A stretch of 7,391 nt of DNA from NCBI GenBank assembly GCA_009704445.1, contig WLED01000053.1:1-7391 (forward strand). Direction: 5' to 3'. This DNA comes from Actinomycetota bacterium. Its GTDB lineage: Bacteria; Actinomycetota; Actinomycetes; Nanopelagicales; Nanopelagicaceae. Shown piece after piece: positions 6,684 to 7,391 of the stretch; position 1 is the first letter of the stretch; each line of letters opens with the position of its first letter. The translations under genes were made by a program, and so were the position numbers. The notes beneath the pieces were generated by a model. The model ran no database searches, had not been told where the DNA came from, and saw only the letters and a list, made by a program, of their open reading frames with translations.

Positions 6684-6739
6684 CCTTTGCTCGTCGGATT
6701 AATTGTTAGATGAAGAAACAATTAAGCAAGACACAAAGA
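6684..6739 (-). promoter_or_regulatory. Candidate leader-peptide attenuator sequestering the DUF4395 ribosome binding site
   Basis: In the leftward RNA, UCUUUGU (6739-6733, leader codons Ser19 to Cys21) can pair with GCAAAGG (6690-6684), which includes the DUF4395 Shine-Dalgarno: five Watson-Crick pairs plus two G-U ends. GUC (6732-6730) can then pair with GAC (6695-6693). Nested inside is a perfect 9-bp hairpin, UUAAUUGUU (6725-6717) with AACAAUUAA (6707-6699), loop of nine. A ribosome paused at the Cys21 codon would disrupt the outer helix and free the binding site. Pairing was worked out by hand; stability was not computed. Confidence 0.5.
6699..6725. repeat. Perfect 9-bp inverted repeat with 9-base spacer
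   Basis: TTAATTGTT (6699-6707) and AACAATTAA (6717-6725) are exact reverse complements separated by AGATGAAGA. The leader peptide stop codon (6722-6724) falls inside one arm. On the minus strand there is no T-tract after the hairpin, so it is not an intrinsic terminator. It is the core of the proposed attenuator but could also be a protein-binding site. Confidence 0.8.
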
Positions 6740-6793
6740 TGCAGCAAGGCGACCGTAATCAATCACGCGGCGCTTGGTAGCTGCTAACAACAT
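6722..6793 (-). CDS. Putative leader peptide, 23 residues, arginine-rich with a near-terminal Cys
   Basis: The ORF starts at ATG 6793 and ends in TAA overlapping the 9-bp hairpin. Residues 7-21 read KRRVIDYGRLAASLC, followed by Leu-Ala. This closely resembles the short actinobacterial putative leader peptides (patterns like RRHVDLCRVASALC, from memory) found upstream of sulfur and cysteine genes. The single Cys codon TGT is at 6733-6731, 9 bases before the stop. Upstream, TACCAT lies six bases before the ATG, indicating a leaderless start, and no Shine-Dalgarno is present. The next gene, DUF4395, begins 45 bases after the stop. The peptide itself probably has no function after synthesis; its translation would act as the sensor. 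Confidence 0.75.
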   Translation of the reverse strand: MLLAATKRRVIDYGRLAASLCLA

Positions 6794-6799
6794 GGCTTA

Positions 6800-6805
6800 A
6801 TGGTA
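6800..6805 (-). promoter_or_regulatory. Candidate -10 box of the leader / DUF4395 promoter
   Basis: On the minus strand TACCAT is followed by TAAGCC and the leader ATG, giving an mRNA start at or near 6793. The hexamer 17 bases upstream, TCGCAA (6828-6823), is a poor -35, which fits a promoter that needs an activator or is tightly controlled. Confidence 0.55.
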
Positions 6806-6829
6806 AATGCAGGTCGGGTTAATTGCGAG

Positions 6830-6846
6830 TTGCAAATAATTCGCAA
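6830..6846. promoter_or_regulatory. Candidate Nur box (or other dyad operator)
   Basis: On the minus strand TTGCGA-ATTAT-TTGCAA matches the Nur-box form TTGCAA-N5-TTGCAA, as I remember it, at 11 of 12 specified bases. It begins directly after the thioredoxin stop and spans about -37 to -53 of the proposed leader transcript, abutting the weak -35. The downstream transcript encodes DUF4395 and, 17 bases later, nur. Overlapping alternative arms (TTGCGA at 6823-6828 with TCGCAA at 6841-6846) also exist, so another regulator or an RNA hairpin at the thioredoxin 3' end is possible. Confidence 0.4.
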
Positions 6847-7263
6847 CTATCGGATTGCATCGATGGCAGAAAGCACTTGCGCACGCTTGGGAGCGCCCAT
6901 TGCCCGGCCAACTTCGTTGCCTTTTCTATCAACAAACAAGGTGGTTGGAGTGCTTCGAATATCTAACGTGCGCACTAGTTCTAATTGCTCTTCGGCATCG
7001 ATCTCTACATATTTCACATCATCCATGCCGGCTGTGACATCACTGATCAATGCTCTGGTTGCACGACATGGCGTACAAAAGGCTGAAGAGAACTGAACCA
7101 CTGTTACGCGGGGGCCAAGTTCTGCGCCAATCATCTGGGCGGTGATCAGCCCAGCTTTTTTCTTTCCGCCCTTAACAACAACGCGTCCACGCGTGCGTTG
7201 ATACCAAATGCCATAGGCAGTACTGGCGATTAACACCAGTGCGATTGGAAGCAATGAATTCAC
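6847..7263 (-). CDS. Membrane-anchored thioredoxin-like protein
   Basis: From a GTG at 7263 the protein has 138 residues: one N-terminal transmembrane segment (about 4-21), a basic linker (QRTRGR...KGGKKK, about 22-36) and a thioredoxin fold. The redox motif CTPC is at 63-66, inside VQFSSAFCTPCRATR, and the cis-proline is Pro106 in RSTPTTLF. The basic residues after the segment predict a cytoplasmic thioredoxin domain, so it is probably a membrane-tethered cytosolic reductase. I prefer GTG 7263 because its length before the linker matches Streptomyces homologues as I recall them. A TTG at 7281 would add six residues and overlap the first base of glnR. Homologues also lie next to glnR in Streptomyces. 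The downstream DUF4395 has its own promoter. Confidence 0.88.
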   Translation of the reverse strand: MNSLLPIALVLIASTAYGIWYQRTRGRVVVKGGKKKAGLITAQMIGAELGPRVTVVQFSSAFCTPCRATRALISDVTAGMDDVKYVEIDAEEQLELVRTLDIRSTPTTLFVDRKGNEVGRAMGAPKRAQVLSAIDAIR

Positions 7264-7275
7264 GGGAGTAGTCTG
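7245..7275. promoter_or_regulatory. Overlapping divergent promoters of glnR and the thioredoxin gene
   Basis: For glnR (plus strand), TTGGAA (7245-7250), an 18-base spacer and TAGTCT (7269-7274) lead to the ATG six bases later. For the thioredoxin gene (minus strand), CAGACT (7275-7270) lies six bases before the GTG at 7263. The two -10 boxes are the same bases read on opposite strands, and the two start positions are 18 bp apart. The glnR side is the better match; the thioredoxin -10 has only the A2 and T6 core plus A4. Confidence 0.5.
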
Positions 7276-7280
7276 TACCA

Positions 7281-7391
7281 ATGGCGAAGGTTCTGCTACT
7301 TACGAACACACTTGGCGCTAGCGCAGAAGTGCTTCCAGCACTGGGCTTGTTGCAACACCAAGTGCGAATCTTGCCTGCCGAAGCAAGTGTG
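7281..7391 (+). CDS. glnR: GlnR-like response regulator, N-terminal part (runs off the window)
   Basis: Only the first 37 codons are present. The start, MAKVLLLTNTLGASAEVLPA, continues with LGLLQHQVRILPAEASV and closely matches the N-terminus of actinobacterial GlnR (Streptomyces begins [20 protein letters not shown], from memory). GlnR is an orphan OmpR/PhoB-type regulator that controls nitrogen assimilation genes such as glnA and amtB; its receiver domain begins here and the winged-helix DNA-binding domain lies outside the window. Divergent linkage to a thioredoxin gene also occurs in Streptomyces. TAGTCT exactly six bases before the ATG indicates a leaderless mRNA. GGGAG at 7264-7268 is 12 bases away, too far for a good ribosome binding site. 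Confidence 0.85.
   Translation, partial: MAKVLLLTNTLGASAEVLPALGLLQHQVRILPAEASV

Larger units (their letters stand above)
6693..6828. repeat. Imperfect 16-base direct repeat flanking the leader region
   Basis: GTCGGATTAATTGTTA (6693-6708) and GTCGGGTTAATTGCGA (6813-6828) match at 13 of 16 positions, and at 12 of 13 over the first part, 120 bases apart. One copy lies between the -10 and -35 of the leader promoter and the other lies between the 9-bp hairpin and the DUF4395 ribosome binding site. Confidence 0.5.

Noticed and set aside
6677..6721. Longer DUF4395 start at ATG 6721
   Set aside because: It lies within the 9-bp hairpin, has no ribosome binding site, and adds residues unlike the family; AAAGGA supports ATG 6676.
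6790..6822. tRNA D-arm-like stretch GGCTTAATGGTAAATGC on the plus strand
   Set aside because: No matching acceptor stem, anticodon arm or T-arm could be placed around it; the bases are better explained by the leader start and its -10 box.
7264..7281. TTG start at 7281 for the thioredoxin gene
   Set aside because: It would overlap the glnR start codon by one base, lacks a ribosome binding site and adds six residues not expected in homologues. It cannot be fully excluded.

Overview
The window looks like a compact, low-GC actinobacterial chromosome segment. By eye it is about 45% GC, with very short gaps between genes. The mycothiol gene mshA, a Nur-type Fur regulator, a GlnR-type regulator next to a membrane-anchored thioredoxin, and the order mshA / YbjN / gpmA are all actinobacterial traits. 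The low GC and tight packing suggest a streamlined freshwater lineage of the acI / Nanopelagicales kind. That placement is inference.

Layout. A putative lipoprotein (114-647) runs rightwards behind a dyad-bearing upstream region and converges on a long leftward block. Read in the direction of transcription (right to left) the block is ygfZ-like folate/Fe-S protein, a 42-residue membrane peptide, nitrobindin-like heme protein, class 3 L-asparaginase, mshA, YbjN-family protein and gpmA. Gaps run from a 1-base overlap to 20 bases, so this is probably one operon with internal promoters. To its right, also leftward, lie nur, a DUF4395 membrane protein and, upstream of DUF4395, a 23-residue leader peptide. 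At the right end a leftward thioredoxin and the rightward start of glnR diverge from a very short shared promoter.

Main observations. (1) The 170-base gap between thioredoxin and DUF4395 holds a small ORF (6722-6793) of the actinobacterial arginine-rich, Cys-ending putative leader peptide type. Its Ser-Leu-Cys codons can pair with the DUF4395 ribosome binding site, and a perfect 9-bp hairpin lies inside that pairing: a candidate Cys-responsive attenuator. (2) Six of 13 start codons have a TANNNT hexamer exactly six bases upstream, the signature of leaderless mRNAs, including genes inside the apparent operon. (3) A palindrome of Nur-box form lies just upstream of the leader promoter, two genes upstream of nur. 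(4) thioredoxin and glnR appear to share one -10 region with start sites 18 bp apart.

How the genes fit together. Several products concern thiol, sulfur, heme or Fe-S chemistry: MshA, thioredoxin, DUF4395, YgfZ and nitrobindin. Nitrogen functions (GlnR, asparaginase), nickel homeostasis (Nur) and glycolysis (GpmA) are interleaved. No mobile element, CRISPR array, rRNA or tRNA gene was seen, and no gap between genes exceeds 300 bases.
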